In this document: piece after piece, positions 15,904 through 24,997 of the stretch
Numbering within the stretch: the stretch's first letter is position 1
How the letters are laid out: each line of letters begins with the position of its first letter
Source of the DNA: Azospirillum brasilense
GTDB taxonomy: Bacteria; Pseudomonadota; Alphaproteobacteria; Azospirillales; Azospirillaceae
Reading direction: 5' to 3'
DNA length: 64,000 nt
NCBI RefSeq assembly: GCF_003349955.1
Contig: NZ_QLKQ01000010.1
Coordinates: 52,611 to 116,610 of the forward strand
Translations under genes and position numbers: made by a program
The notes under the pieces: generated by a model
The model's input: only the letters and a program-made list of their open reading frames with translations
What the model was told of the DNA's origin: nothing
Databases searched by the model: none

Positions 15904-17601
15904 ATGACGACGGTGTCCTCAACCTCATCCTCGACCGCCGCATCGACCGGCAGTTCGTCGCTGATCGCCAGCGGGTCGGGCACGGGCATCGACTATTCGG
16001 CGCTGATCGAGGCGTCGGTTCAGAAGCGCCTGTCCCGCGCCGACCGCATCGACACGACGATCACCGCCAACGAGGCCAGGATCGCCGCCTACGAGGACAT
16101 GCAGTCGCTGCTGCTGGCGGTGAACACGTCGCTGGACGGGCTGCGCAACCGCAGCGTCTCGACGGGCGCCGGCAGCAACCTGTTCGAGGAGCGCACCGCC
16201 TATCTGTCGGGCGGCGGTTCCACCGCGGCGGACAGCGTGCTGTCGGTGACCGCGGCGGACGGGGCGGAGACCGGCACCTACTCCATCGTGGTGGAGCAGC
16301 TCGCCACCCGCCACAAGATCGGTGCGGCGACCACCGCCAGCCAGAGCGCCGCGCTCGGCCAGTCCGGCACCTTGACGCTGGGCGTCGCGGGCGGCACCGC
16401 GGTGTCCATCGACGTGGAGGCCGGGGATTCGCTGACCGACCTCCGCGACGCCATCAACGCGCGGAAATCCACCAGCGGCGTGACCGCCAGCATCGTGAAG
16501 GTGACGGACAGCCAGTACCAGCTCATCCTCACCGCCAACGACACCGGCAAGGCGATCACCCTCGACGACGGCGGCAGCGGCGTCCTCACCGGCCTCGGCC
16601 TGACCGACGCGGACGGCGGCTACGCCAACGAGTTGGTGGCAGCCCAGAACGCCATGGTCACCGTGGACGGGGTGCGGGTGGAGCGCAGCAGCAACACCAT
16701 CGCCGACGCCGTCGACGGGCTGACCTTCGACCTTTACGCCGCCCTGCCCGGCCAGACGATCGGGGTCGAGATCGGCACCGACCTGTCGTCGATCAAGAGC
16801 GCCATCACCGGCTTCGTGGACGCCTACAACGCCTTCCGCGCCTTCGCCCAGACCCATCAGACGGTCAGCAGCGGCGGCACCGCCGGCAGCGACGCCACCC
16901 TGTTCGCGGACAGCCTGCTGCGGCAGGTCACGAAGTCGGTCTACGACGCCCTGAACGCGAAGGTGACGACGGACGACGGCGGCACTCTGTCGCTGGCCAG
17001 CCTGGGCATCACCTTCGCCAGCGACAACACGCTGAAGGTGGACGAGACGGCGCTGAACGCCGCGCTGACCGGCGACATCGACGCGGTGCGCACGTTGCTG
17101 GGGCTGGAGATGACCAGCTCCTCCACCGACCTGAAGCTGCTGCGCTACGACCGCAGCCTCGGCCGAACGGACTTCACGCTGGACATCACGGTGGCCGAGG
17201 ACGGAACCCTGTCCGGCGCGTCGGTGGACGGCGACGCGTCGCTGTTCCGGGTCAGCGGCAACCGCATCATCGGCAACGACGGGACCGCCTTCGCCGGGCT
17301 GGTGCTGGTCTACACCGGCCAGACCGGATCGGTGGACCTCAGCTTCTCGCAAGGGCTGGCCGACCGGCTCTACACCACACTGAACGGCATCGCGGCGACG
17401 GACAGCGGCGACATCGCCCGCATCGTCTCGCAGCTCGAAGCCGACAACACCGACATGACCCGGCGGTCCGACGACATCAAGACCAAGGCCGAGGACTATC
17501 GCACCCGCCTGACCGCCTACTACGCCCGGCTGGAGGCCAAGGCGGAGGCCGCGAACCTTCTGCTCCAGCAGTTGAAATACAAGGAAAGCAGCGACGATTG
17601 A
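15904..17601 (+). CDS. fliD: Flagellar filament capping protein FliD (HAP2)
   Basis: This 565-residue protein caps the growing filament. The N-terminus has the FliD pattern SGTGIDYSALIEASVQKRL followed by a helix with NEARIAAYEDMQSLL. The central D2/D3 region contains SIVVEQLATRHKIG and a VDGVRVERSSNTIADAVDGLTFDL segment characteristic of FliD. The C-terminal coiled coil ends in KAEDYRTRLTAYYARLEAKAEAANLLLQQL. The ATG at 15904 follows a GGAG; an upstream frame start at 15793 reads through the repeat element. It is followed by fliS, the usual fliD-fliS order. Confidence 0.93.
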   Translation: MTTVSSTSSSTAASTGSSSLIASGSGTGIDYSALIEASVQKRLSRADRIDTTITANEARIAAYEDMQSLLLAVNTSLDGLRNRSVSTGAGSNLFEERTAYLSGGGSTAADSVLSVTAADGAETGTYSIVVEQLATRHKIGAATTASQSAALGQSGTLTLGVAGGTAVSIDVEAGDSLTDLRDAINARKSTSGVTASIVKVTDSQYQLILTANDTGKAITLDDGGSGVLTGLGLTDADGGYANELVAAQNAMVTVDGVRVERSSNTIADAVDGLTFDLYAALPGQTIGVEIGTDLSSIKSAITGFVDAYNAFRAFAQTHQTVSSGGTAGSDATLFADSLLRQVTKSVYDALNAKVTTDDGGTLSLASLGITFASDNTLKVDETALNAALTGDIDAVRTLLGLEMTSSSTDLKLLRYDRSLGRTDFTLDITVAEDGTLSGASVDGDASLFRVSGNRIIGNDGTAFAGLVLVYTGQTGSVDLSFSQGLADRLYTTLNGIAATDSGDIARIVSQLEADNTDMTRRSDDIKTKAEDYRTRLTAYYARLEAKAEAANLLLQQLKYKESSDD

Positions 17602-17654
17602 CGGCGCCGCGCGCCCGTCGACGTCCCCGCGTCCCCATCCGGAGAAGCCGCGCC

Positions 17655-18137
17655 ATGCGCAACCCGACCCTGACCAAGGCCCTGTCCGCCTACGCTTCCG
17701 CCAACAGCGCGGCGCTGCCGCCCGTGGTCGCCGTCGTCCGCCTGTACGAGACGGCGGCGGCGCATCTGCACCAGGCGCGCGACGCCGCGCAGGACGGCCG
17801 TTTCGACGCCCATTTCCAGGCCATGGACCGCGCCATCACCATCCTCTTGGGGCTTGATTCCATTCTGAAATTGGATAAAGGTGGGGATGTCGCGGCGACG
17901 CTGCGGCGCTTCTACCGGTCCCTGGTCCGGCAGGCCGGTCTGGCCGCCGCGCGCCGGGATCCCGTGGCCGCGACCGAGGCCATCATCCGCCAGCTGTCCT
18001 TCATGACGAAGGCGTGGCAGACCATCGCCGCAGAACGCGGCGTGGTCCCCAGTTCAACCGGTGCTTCGACCAAAGGGTCGCACGCATCCGTGATCGGGAG
18101 ATCCATGGATCATGCGCGCGGCGGCCTGTTTGGCTGA
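17655..18137 (+). CDS. fliS: Flagellin export chaperone FliS
   Basis: This 160-residue helical cytoplasmic protein follows fliD, the standard place for fliS. It shows the FliS pattern: an N-terminal LYETAAAHLHQARDAAQDGRF helix, then AMDRAITILLGLDSIL and DVAATLRRFYRSLVRQ. The long tail (GVVPSSTGASTKG onward) is low complexity. GGAGAAG at 17641-17647 supports the ATG at 17655; a start at 17598 would add an Arg-rich leader. The last 26 bp overlap the likely sigma-factor start. Confidence 0.8.
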   Translation: MRNPTLTKALSAYASANSAALPPVVAVVRLYETAAAHLHQARDAAQDGRFDAHFQAMDRAITILLGLDSILKLDKGGDVAATLRRFYRSLVRQAGLAAARRDPVAATEAIIRQLSFMTKAWQTIAAERGVVPSSTGASTKGSHASVIGRSMDHARGGLFG

Positions 18138-18768
18138 GGACGGCACGCGTCCGTCCGGCACCCTTCACAACTCCATGTCCGGCAGGGGCGTGAGCGGCTT
18201 GGCGGCGGAGACCGACGAGGTCCTGATGGCGCGCATCCGCGCCGGGGACCAGGCGGCCTACCGCACGCTCGTCCACCGCCACCTGAAGCGCGCCTACGCG
18301 CTCGCCCGCCGCATGTGCGGCAGCGACGCCGAGGCGGAAGACATCGCCCAGGACGCCTTCCTCCAGGTCTGGCAGCGGCGCGACCACTGGACCGACGAGG
18401 GGGCCAAGTTCACCACATGGCTCTACCGCGTGGTGCTGAACCGCTGCATCGACCACAAGCGCCGCCCGGCGGGGGAGGATCTGGACTCGGTGCCCGAGCC
18501 GCCGGACCACGCGCCCGACGCCGTCACCCACATCCAGCGCCGGCAGGTGGCCGCCCGGCTGCGCGACGCCCAGGACCGCCTGCCGCCGCAGCAGCGCGCC
18601 GCCCTCGCTCTGTATTATAACGAGGGTTTGAGCAACGCCGAGGTTGCAACCATTATGCAAATCAGCGTGACTGCTGTAGAATCGCTGCTGAAACGTGCCC
18701 GCCAGCAGCTCCGCACGCTGCTGCGCGCCAGCGCGCAAGCCGCCAGGGATTCGTTCGAAGACGGATGA
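18112..18768 (+). CDS. ECF-type RNA polymerase sigma factor
   Basis: This protein of 218 residues (197 if the ATG at 18175 is used) is a sigma-70 family extracytoplasmic-function factor. Region 2 is seen as GSDAEAEDIAQDAFLQVWQRRDHW and TTWLYRVVLNRCIDHKRR, and region 4 as LPPQQRAALALYYNEGLSNAEVATIMQISVTAVESLLKRARQQL, a good helix-turn-helix. The start at 18112 has GGGAG 11 nt upstream but overlaps fliS by 26 bp; 18175 has no clear ribosome site. A small gene 4 bp downstream is a plausible regulator. Its regulon is unknown. Confidence 0.88.
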   Translation: MRAAACLAEDGTRPSGTLHNSMSGRGVSGLAAETDEVLMARIRAGDQAAYRTLVHRHLKRAYALARRMCGSDAEAEDIAQDAFLQVWQRRDHWTDEGAKFTTWLYRVVLNRCIDHKRRPAGEDLDSVPEPPDHAPDAVTHIQRRQVAARLRDAQDRLPPQQRAALALYYNEGLSNAEVATIMQISVTAVESLLKRARQQLRTLLRASAQAARDSFEDG

Positions 18769-18772
18769 CGCG

Positions 18773-19069
18773 ATGACCGAAGACCAGTTTCGCGAGCTTC
18801 TGGACCGCCACGGCGGCGATCTGGAGCGCTGGCCCCGCGCGACGCTGCGGGAGGCGCGCCGCCTCCTCGCCCAGTCCGTCGCGGCCCAGGCCATGCTGGA
18901 CGAGCTGGTGGCGGTCGAACTCGCCCTGACGGAAACCGACGGCGACGCCGCGCCCCCCGCCGATCTGGCCGACCGCATCTTCGAACGGGCTTTTGGCACC
19001 AGGACGGCGTCCTCCGACGCCCTGGCGCCCGACGTCGCTCCGTTGCGCGGCACGATCCGCCCGGTTTGA
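18773..19069 (+). CDS. Small protein paired with the ECF sigma factor, putative anti-sigma factor
   Basis: This 98-residue acidic soluble protein starts 4 bp after the sigma-factor stop, so the two are probably co-translated. Its N-terminal pattern (FRELLDRHGGDLERWPRATLREARRLLAQS) recurs in small alphaproteobacterial proteins encoded beside ECF sigma genes, as far as I recall. It has no membrane span, so it is not a classic transmembrane anti-sigma factor. The anti-sigma role is inferred from position only. Confidence 0.55.
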   Translation: MTEDQFRELLDRHGGDLERWPRATLREARRLLAQSVAAQAMLDELVAVELALTETDGDAAPPADLADRIFERAFGTRTASSDALAPDVAPLRGTIRPV

Positions 19070-19124
19070 TTTCTTCTTCAGAAAGCGTGAATGCGCGGCG
19101 GCGGCGTCATCCGGCCGCGCCTGC

Positions 19125-20957
19125 TCAATGCCGCCGCAGCGAGGGGGCCTGGGGATGGGCGCGCCGGACCGGACGGGCGGGAAGACGCGGCCCCGGCGCC
19201 TCCGCACCCGCCCGGCGCGCCAGGGCGGCGGCGCGGCGAAGCTCCGCCGCGATGCGCCCCAGCGCCGCGGACAGCGGCTCGCCCGCGTGGGGATGGAAGA
19301 CCCGCATGGACGGGTACCAGGGGCGCACGCCGCTGCCGAGATGGGTCCAGTCCCGCGCGCCGAAGCGCCAGACCGGGACACCGAGGGCGCCGGCCAGCTC
19401 CGCCACCGAATTGGCCGGTGCGATGACCAGATCCAGGTTGGCGGTGAGCGCCGCCGTTCCTTCGAAATCGTTCTTCAGGTCGAGCCGCTCCAACTCGTAG
19501 ATGGGCACGCCGAAGCGCGCCTCCGCGCGCAGGATCTCGGCCTCGCAGTCGTCGTACTGGAGGTTCACGAAGGTCACCCCCGGCACGCCCAGCACCGGCC
19601 CCCAGTCGTCCAGCGGCAGATAGGCCCATTGCCGTTCCATGGTCATCAGCTGGCTGCGCCACGCGATGCCCACGCGCAGGTCCCCGCCGATGCCGTCCAG
19701 TTGCCGCCGCCGTTCCAGCACCCGCGCCGGGTCGGGAAACAGCCAGGAGGAGCGCGGCGGGAAGTCCGCCAGCCCCCCACGCAGATAACGCGGCAGCGAG
19801 CCGGCGGGGATGTGCAGGTCGCAGTCCACCGTCTCCACCAGCGCCCGCCCGCGCAACGGCTGCTCGGCCCGGACGGTGGCCTTGGGGAAGGAGCGGGCGA
19901 ACAGCGGCAGCAGGCGCGGCTCGCACTCGATGACCACCCCGCCGGCCTGCCGGATGGCGTCGGCGTAGCAGGAGGCGAACAGGAACTCGTCCCCCACCCC
20001 CTGCTCCCGCCAGATGAACAGCCGTTTGCCAGCCAGCGGCTCACCGCGCCACTCGGGGATGGCGAAGCGCCGCTCCCGCCCCGCGCGGCCGGCGGCGAAG
20101 CGGCAGGCGTAGTTGGCCCAGCCTTCGGCGAGCGCACCGCTCTCCAGCTCCGCCAGACCGCGGTTGAAGCGGGCGAGCGGGTGGCCCGGCGACGCCGTCG
20201 CGGCCCGGTCGAACCAGCGCAGGGCATCGGCACCGCCGCGCCGCTGAACCGTCAGGCCGAGCGTGCACAGCGGGTCGGCCAGGGCCGGCGCCAGCGCCAG
20301 CGCGCGGCGGCAGGCCCGCTCCGCCTCCTCCAGCCGGCCTTCGCCGCTCAGCGTGTAGGCCAGAACGCCGTGAAGCGCCGCGTGCTGCGGCGCCAGCACC
20401 AGAGCCCGGCGCAGCAGAACCCCCGCCTCGGCGAAACGGTCCTGGTCGCGCCGCGCGCCGCCCAGATTGCCGAGCGCATCCGCCTGGCCCGGGTCGAGCG
20501 CCAAAGCCGTCCGCCACGCCGCCATGGCCCGACCGGTCGCGCCCAGGTCGCGCAGCGCGTTGCCCAGATTGTTCCAGGTCCCGGCCTGCCGGGGATCGAG
20601 CGCCAGGGCGCGGCGGAGCCGGCGCACCGCCCCCCGCGGGTGACCGGCGGCCCGTTCGAGAACCGCAAGGTTGACCAACGCCGCACCGGCGGCGGGAGAT
20701 AGGGCAAGCAACGCGGCGAAGGCCTCCGCGGCCTCCTTTCGGCGTCCGGCGCTGCGGCACGCGTCGGCCAACGCCGCCCAGCCGTCCGTCCAATCGGGTT
20801 GCAGCCGGACGGCGCGCCGGAACCAGCGGATGGCCGCCTCCGCCCGCCCCAGCCGCGCCGCCGCCAACCCGAGCAGGAAGGCGCCCTCCGCCCGTGCCGG
20901 GTCGTAAAGGACCGCTTCCCAAGGCGAGCGGTGCCCGCCGCGCCGGCCTGCCGCCAT
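19125..20957 (-). CDS. TPR-repeat protein with a glycosyltransferase-like C-terminal domain
   Basis: The 610-residue product has about eight tetratricopeptide repeats over residues 15-290 (for example AALVNLAVLERAAGHPRGAVRRLRRALALDP) and then an ADP-heptose/GT-B-like domain. That domain includes LFIWREQGVGDEFLFASCY, a VGIAWRSQ strand and DLVIAPANSVAELAGALGVPVW near the end. Such proteins beside flagellar genes often modify flagellins by O-glycosylation, an inference here. Two ATGs at 20963 and 20957 follow GGGGG; 20957 has better spacing. A frame start at 21062 uses TTG without a ribosome site. A paralogue is at 44920-46845. Confidence 0.8.
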   Translation of the reverse strand: MAAGRRGGHRSPWEAVLYDPARAEGAFLLGLAAARLGRAEAAIRWFRRAVRLQPDWTDGWAALADACRSAGRRKEAAEAFAALLALSPAAGAALVNLAVLERAAGHPRGAVRRLRRALALDPRQAGTWNNLGNALRDLGATGRAMAAWRTALALDPGQADALGNLGGARRDQDRFAEAGVLLRRALVLAPQHAALHGVLAYTLSGEGRLEEAERACRRALALAPALADPLCTLGLTVQRRGGADALRWFDRAATASPGHPLARFNRGLAELESGALAEGWANYACRFAAGRAGRERRFAIPEWRGEPLAGKRLFIWREQGVGDEFLFASCYADAIRQAGGVVIECEPRLLPLFARSFPKATVRAEQPLRGRALVETVDCDLHIPAGSLPRYLRGGLADFPPRSSWLFPDPARVLERRRQLDGIGGDLRVGIAWRSQLMTMERQWAYLPLDDWGPVLGVPGVTFVNLQYDDCEAEILRAEARFGVPIYELERLDLKNDFEGTAALTANLDLVIAPANSVAELAGALGVPVWRFGARDWTHLGSGVRPWYPSMRVFHPHAGEPLSAALGRIAAELRRAAALARRAGAEAPGPRLPARPVRRAHPQAPSLRRH

Positions 20958-21084
20958 GCCCATGCCCCCGATTGCCAAGAATGTTCCCGCCCTTGATACG
21001 GGACGCTCCGCCGCCTTCCTGCGCAGGGCCGGAGCAATTTTTGCAGCCTGTGGCGAAAACAATCGGTCGCTCGCGGTCGCCGCC

Positions 21085-22023
21085 CTACGCGCTCTTGTTC
21101 AGTGACGAGAGAAACTCGTCCTCCCACTGCCGCCCTGCCTCCAGTTCGCTGAACAGCCATTCGCGGAACAGCCGGATCTTTGGAAGGTTCGCGGTCGATT
21201 TCAACGTGACGAAGCCATGCCCCTGCGCCCGCAGGCCGCGGGTCGGAAAGGGGACGATGAGCCGGCCCGACAGCAACTCCTGCCGGGCCAGCAGCAGGCT
21301 GTCCAAGCACACCCCCATACCGTTCGCCGCGGCGTTGATCGCCATGAAGGAACGGTCGAAGCGCAGGCCGCGCTCCATGTCCAGCTCGACGCCGCGATGC
21401 CGGTTCGCCCAGTCGCGCCAGCCGACGAGGTTGATTTCCGAATGGATCAGGATGTGTCGGCTGATGTCCGACGGCTTGCGGATCGGGTTCAGCCCGTTCG
21501 CCAACGCCGGGGAGCACATCGGCACGATGACGTCGTCGGGAAACAGCTCCAGCACGCAGCCGGCCGGCGGCGGACCGGGGTTGTAGCGGATGTCCACATC
21601 CACCGCCCCCGTCGTCAGGTCGATGGGTGAGACCGACGCGCGCAGGCGGATGTCGATGGCGGGGTGGATCTCCTTCACCCGCCCCAGCCGCGGCATCAGC
21701 CATTGCGCGGCGAAGCTGGGCATCGAGCGCACGGTCAGGATCGCGGTGCCGCTGCCCGTCGTCGTGACGTTGCGGGTCGCCGTGTCGATGCGGGCGAAGG
21801 CGGCGATGATCTCCGCGGCGTAGGCCCGCCCGTCGTCGGTCAGCGCGACCGACCGGTGAACACGATGGAACAGCCGGAGGCCGAGCTGTTCCTCCAGAAT
21901 CTTCACCTGATGGCTGATCGCCGAGGGCGTCAGGCCGAGATCCTGCGCCGCCGTTGCGAAGGAACCGAGCCGCGCCGCCGCCTCAAAGGCTTGCAAAGCC
22001 TTGATGGAAATCCGTTTCCGCAT
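21085..22023 (-). CDS. LysR-family transcriptional regulator (GcvA-like)
   Basis: This 312-residue regulator has an N-terminal winged helix-turn-helix (KALQAFEAAARLGSFATAAQDLGLTPSAISHQVKILEEQLGLRLFHR) at residues 8-60 and a substrate-binding effector domain after residue 90. It is divergent from the SDR dehydrogenase gene, with a 225-bp shared intergenic region containing a strong inverted repeat (22053-22078). This layout is standard for LysR control of the divergent catabolic operon. The probable coinducer is an intermediate of that pathway, identity unknown. Confidence 0.92.
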   Translation of the reverse strand: MRKRISIKALQAFEAAARLGSFATAAQDLGLTPSAISHQVKILEEQLGLRLFHRVHRSVALTDDGRAYAAEIIAAFARIDTATRNVTTTGSGTAILTVRSMPSFAAQWLMPRLGRVKEIHPAIDIRLRASVSPIDLTTGAVDVDIRYNPGPPPAGCVLELFPDDVIVPMCSPALANGLNPIRKPSDISRHILIHSEINLVGWRDWANRHRGVELDMERGLRFDRSFMAINAAANGMGVCLDSLLLARQELLSGRLIVPFPTRGLRAQGHGFVTLKSTANLPKIRLFREWLFSELEAGRQWEDEFLSSLNKSA

Positions 22024-22035
22024 CGCACCATAATC

Positions 22036-22078
22036 ATGAATTCATTTCAGCATTCGACAATCTTATTCGTTTGTCGAA
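22036..22078. promoter_or_regulatory. LysR-type operator region
   Basis: A perfect inverted repeat TTCGACAA-N10-TTGTCGAA spans 22053-22078, and a 10-bp palindrome ATGAATTCAT lies at 22036-22045, between the LysR gene and the divergent SDR operon. The first repeat contains the T-N11-A spacing expected of LysR binding sites and begins 30 bp upstream of the LysR start codon, a usual position for autoregulation. Confidence 0.65.
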
Positions 22079-22248
22079 TTCATCTCAAGACCATAGGATT
22101 GTTGCAACGATCGGGGTGCCGAACCATCCGCCCTCCGTACCGAAAAATCATCAAAACCGAGCGAAAACGACGCTCCGCCGCGGCATCCCCAGGGCCGCCA
22201 CGCCCACGGCCGCCATGGCGGAGCCAGCTTCGAACAAAGGGAGCGAGC

Positions 22249-22998
22249 ATGTTGCTGTCCAACAAGGTGTGCGTGATCACCGGAGCGGCGTCCCAGCGCG
22301 GCATCGGCCGGGCCACGGCGCGGCTGTTCGCGCTGCACGGCGGGCGGGCGATCATCCTGGACCTCGACGGCGGTCAGGCCGCCGAAGCCGCCGCCGAGCT
22401 GGGCGAGGCGCACCGCGGCATCGCCTGCGACGTGACCGACAAGGCCGCCTGCGTCAACGCCGCCGCCCGCGTGGTCGAGGAGTTCGGCCGCATCGACGTG
22501 CTGGTCAACAACGCCGGCATCACCCAGCCGCTGAAGTTCATGGACATCGAGCCGAAGAACTACGAGGCGGTGACCGACGTCAGCCTGCGCGGCACGCTCT
22601 ACATGAGCCAGGCGGTCGTCCCGCACATGCGCGCCCGGAAGTCCGGCTCCATCGTCTGCATCTCCTCGGTGTCGGCGCAGCGCGGCGGCGGCATCTTCGG
22701 CGGCCCGCACTACAGCGCCGCCAAGGCCGGCGTGCTCGGCCTCGCCAAGGCGATGGCGCGCGAGCTGGGTCCGGACAACGTCCGCGTCAACTCCGTCACC
22801 CCCGGCCTGATCCAGACCGACATCACCGGCGGCAAGCTGACGCCCGAGCTGCGGGCGGACATCCTCAAGGGCATCCCGCTGAACCGCCTGGGCGACGCCG
22901 AGGACGTGGCGCGCTCCTGCCTCTTCCTGGCGTCGGAGCTGTCGTCCTACGTCACGGGCGCCACGCTCGACGTCAACGGCGGCATGCTCATCCACTGA
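22249..22998 (+). CDS. Short-chain dehydrogenase/reductase (SDR)
   Basis: This 249-residue NAD(P)-dependent oxidoreductase has the classical SDR fingerprint: glycine-rich TGAASQRGIGRA near residue 11, DVT near 60, NNAG near 85, catalytic Ser in ISSVSAQ near 136, and YSAAKAG (catalytic Tyr and Lys) near 152. The C-terminal GGKLTPEL to TGATLDVNGG segment is also typical. AAAGGGAG upstream supports the ATG at 22249. It is the first gene of the LysR-controlled operon with transketolase halves and a TRAP transporter, so it probably oxidises a polyol or sugar acid. The substrate is unknown. Confidence 0.92.
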   Translation: MLLSNKVCVITGAASQRGIGRATARLFALHGGRAIILDLDGGQAAEAAAELGEAHRGIACDVTDKAACVNAAARVVEEFGRIDVLVNNAGITQPLKFMDIEPKNYEAVTDVSLRGTLYMSQAVVPHMRARKSGSIVCISSVSAQRGGGIFGGPHYSAAKAGVLGLAKAMARELGPDNVRVNSVTPGLIQTDITGGKLTPELRADILKGIPLNRLGDAEDVARSCLFLASELSSYVTGATLDVNGGMLIH

Positions 22999-23023
22999 TC
23001 CCGAAACGCTGGAGACGACTCCC

Positions 23024-23869
23024 GTGGACACCACCCAACTGGGCCACAACGTTCCCCTGACCGAACGCGCCTACCGCATCCGCCGCAACGCCGTGCTGAT
23101 GGGCGAGGTGCAGGGCCAGGGCTACATCGGGCAGGCCCTGGACATCGCCGACGTGCTGGCCGTGTCCTACTTCCACGCCCTGCGCTACCGGCCGGAGGAC
23201 CCGCACTGGGAAGGCCGCGACCGCTTCCTGCTGTCCAACGGCCACTACGCCATCGCGCTCTACGCCGCCCTGATCGAGGCCGGCATCGTCCCGGCCGAGG
23301 AGCTGGAGACCTACGGCAGCGACGACAGCCGCCTGCCGATGTCGGGCATGGCCGCCTACACGCCGGGCATGGAGATGTCGGGCGGTTCGCTCGGCCTCGG
23401 CCTCAGCATCGCGGTCGGCATCGCGCTGGGCCTGAAGCGCAAGGCGTCGGACAACCGCGTCTACACGCTCTTCTCCGACGGCGAGCTGGACGAGGGCTCG
23501 GTCTGGGAGGCCATCATGTCGGCGGCCCATCACAAGCTCGACAACCTGATCGGCATCGTCGACGTCAACAACCAGCAGGCCGACGGCCCCTCCACCCAGG
23601 TGATGGCCTTCGAGCCGCTGGTCGACAAGCTGGAGGCCTTCGGCTGGTTCGTCCAGCGGGTGGACGGCAACGACATGGACGCCGTGGTCGCCGCCTTCGA
23701 CGCCGCCCGCGACCATCCGGAGCCCAAGCCCCGCATGATCGTCTGCGACACCAGGATGGGCAAGGGCGTGCCCTTCCTCGAAGCCCGCGAAAAGAATCAT
23801 TTCATCCGCGTGGACGCGCACGAGTGGAAGCTCGCCCTCGACGCGCTGGACGCCGGGAGGACCGCATGA
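23024..23869 (+). CDS. Transketolase, N-terminal (thiamine diphosphate-binding) subunit
   Basis: This 281-residue protein corresponds to the first third of a full transketolase. It carries the thiamine diphosphate motif as GDGELDEGSVWEA-like sequence (SDGELDEGS near residue 148 through NNQQADGP near 185) and the LSNGHYAIALYAAL segment. The start is GTG at 23024, preceded by GGAG. Its stop overlaps the start of the second subunit (ATGA), so the halves are translationally coupled. Split transketolases usually act on particular ketose substrates in catabolic operons rather than the central pentose phosphate pathway. Confidence 0.92.
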   Translation: MDTTQLGHNVPLTERAYRIRRNAVLMGEVQGQGYIGQALDIADVLAVSYFHALRYRPEDPHWEGRDRFLLSNGHYAIALYAALIEAGIVPAEELETYGSDDSRLPMSGMAAYTPGMEMSGGSLGLGLSIAVGIALGLKRKASDNRVYTLFSDGELDEGSVWEAIMSAAHHKLDNLIGIVDVNNQQADGPSTQVMAFEPLVDKLEAFGWFVQRVDGNDMDAVVAAFDAARDHPEPKPRMIVCDTRMGKGVPFLEAREKNHFIRVDAHEWKLALDALDAGRTA

Positions 23870-24876
23870 GCACCACCACCACCCCGGCCGCCGCCAAGCC
23901 GCGCCTGAAGACCTCCGCCATGATCGCCTCGATCGCGGGCGAAGGGCAGCGCACCAAGCCCGCCCCCTTCGGCCACGCCCTGGTCGAGCTGGCCAAGGCC
24001 CGGCCGGAGATCGTCGGCCTCACCGCCGATCTGGCGAAATACACCGACCTGCACATCTTCGCCCAGGCCAACCCGGACCGCTTCTACCAGATGGGCATGG
24101 CCGAGCAGCTGCTGATGGGCGCCGCCTCCGGTCTGGCCCACGAGGGCTTCATGCCCTTCGTCACCACCTACGCGGTCTTCGCCTCGCGCCGGGCCTACGA
24201 CTTCGTGCACCAGACGATCGCGGAGGAGAACCGCAACGTCAAGATCGCCTGCGCCCTGCCGGGCCTGACCTCGGGCTACGGCCCCAGCCATCAGGCGGCG
24301 GAGGATCTGGCCCTGATGCGCGCCATGCCGAACATGGTGGTGATCGACCCCTGCGACGCCCTCGAGATCGAGCAGGCGGTGCCCGCCATGGCCGCTCACC
24401 AGGGGCCGGTCTACATGCGCCTGCTGCGCGGCAACGTCCCGCTGGTGCTCGACGAGTACGACTATAAATTCGAACTCGGCAAGGCGAAGCTTCTGCGCGA
24501 CGGCGCCGACGTGCTGGTCATCTCCTCCGGCATCATGACGATGCGGGCGCTGGAGGTGGCGAAGGCCCTGGAGGCCGACAAGGTCGACGTCGCCGTGCTG
24601 CACGTCCCGACCATCAAGCCGCTCGACACCGAGACCATCCTGGCCGAGGCCGGGCGCAGCGGCCGCATGGTCGTCGTCGCCGAGAACCACACGGTCATCG
24701 GCGGTCTGGGCGAGGCGGTGGCCGGCACGCTGCTGCGCGCCGGGGTCGTTCCCAGCGCCTTCCGCCAGATCGGCCTGCCCGACGAATTCCTGAAGGCCGG
24801 CGCCCTGCCGACGCTGCACGACCTCTACGGCATTTCCACCGACGCCATGGTAACCAGCATCAAGGGGTGGCTGTAA
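23866..24876 (+). CDS. Transketolase, C-terminal subunit
   Basis: This 336-residue protein supplies the pyrimidine-binding and C-terminal domains missing from the preceding gene. It shows GLTADLAKYTDLHIFAQANPDRFYQMGMAEQ, with the catalytic Glu in MGMAEQ near residue 82, followed by GLTSGYGPSHQAAEDLALMRAMPN, typical of this subunit. The C-terminal Rossmann-like part contains VVVAENHTVIGGLGEAVA. ATG at 23866 overlaps the previous stop and follows GGGAGG. Together the two subunits should transfer a two-carbon unit between a ketose and an aldehyde acceptor. The physiological donor is unknown. Confidence 0.92.
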   Translation: MSTTTTPAAAKPRLKTSAMIASIAGEGQRTKPAPFGHALVELAKARPEIVGLTADLAKYTDLHIFAQANPDRFYQMGMAEQLLMGAASGLAHEGFMPFVTTYAVFASRRAYDFVHQTIAEENRNVKIACALPGLTSGYGPSHQAAEDLALMRAMPNMVVIDPCDALEIEQAVPAMAAHQGPVYMRLLRGNVPLVLDEYDYKFELGKAKLLRDGADVLVISSGIMTMRALEVAKALEADKVDVAVLHVPTIKPLDTETILAEAGRSGRMVVVAENHTVIGGLGEAVAGTLLRAGVVPSAFRQIGLPDEFLKAGALPTLHDLYGISTDAMVTSIKGWL

Positions 24877-24997
24877 GCCGCCCCTCACCCCCCGTCGCTC
24901 ACCCCATCCCGGCTGTCGCAGAAGCGAGGACACCGAAGAACCGCGCCGCGCCCGTTCCCGATACGCTGAACGACAAAAGACCACAGGAGAGGAAACA

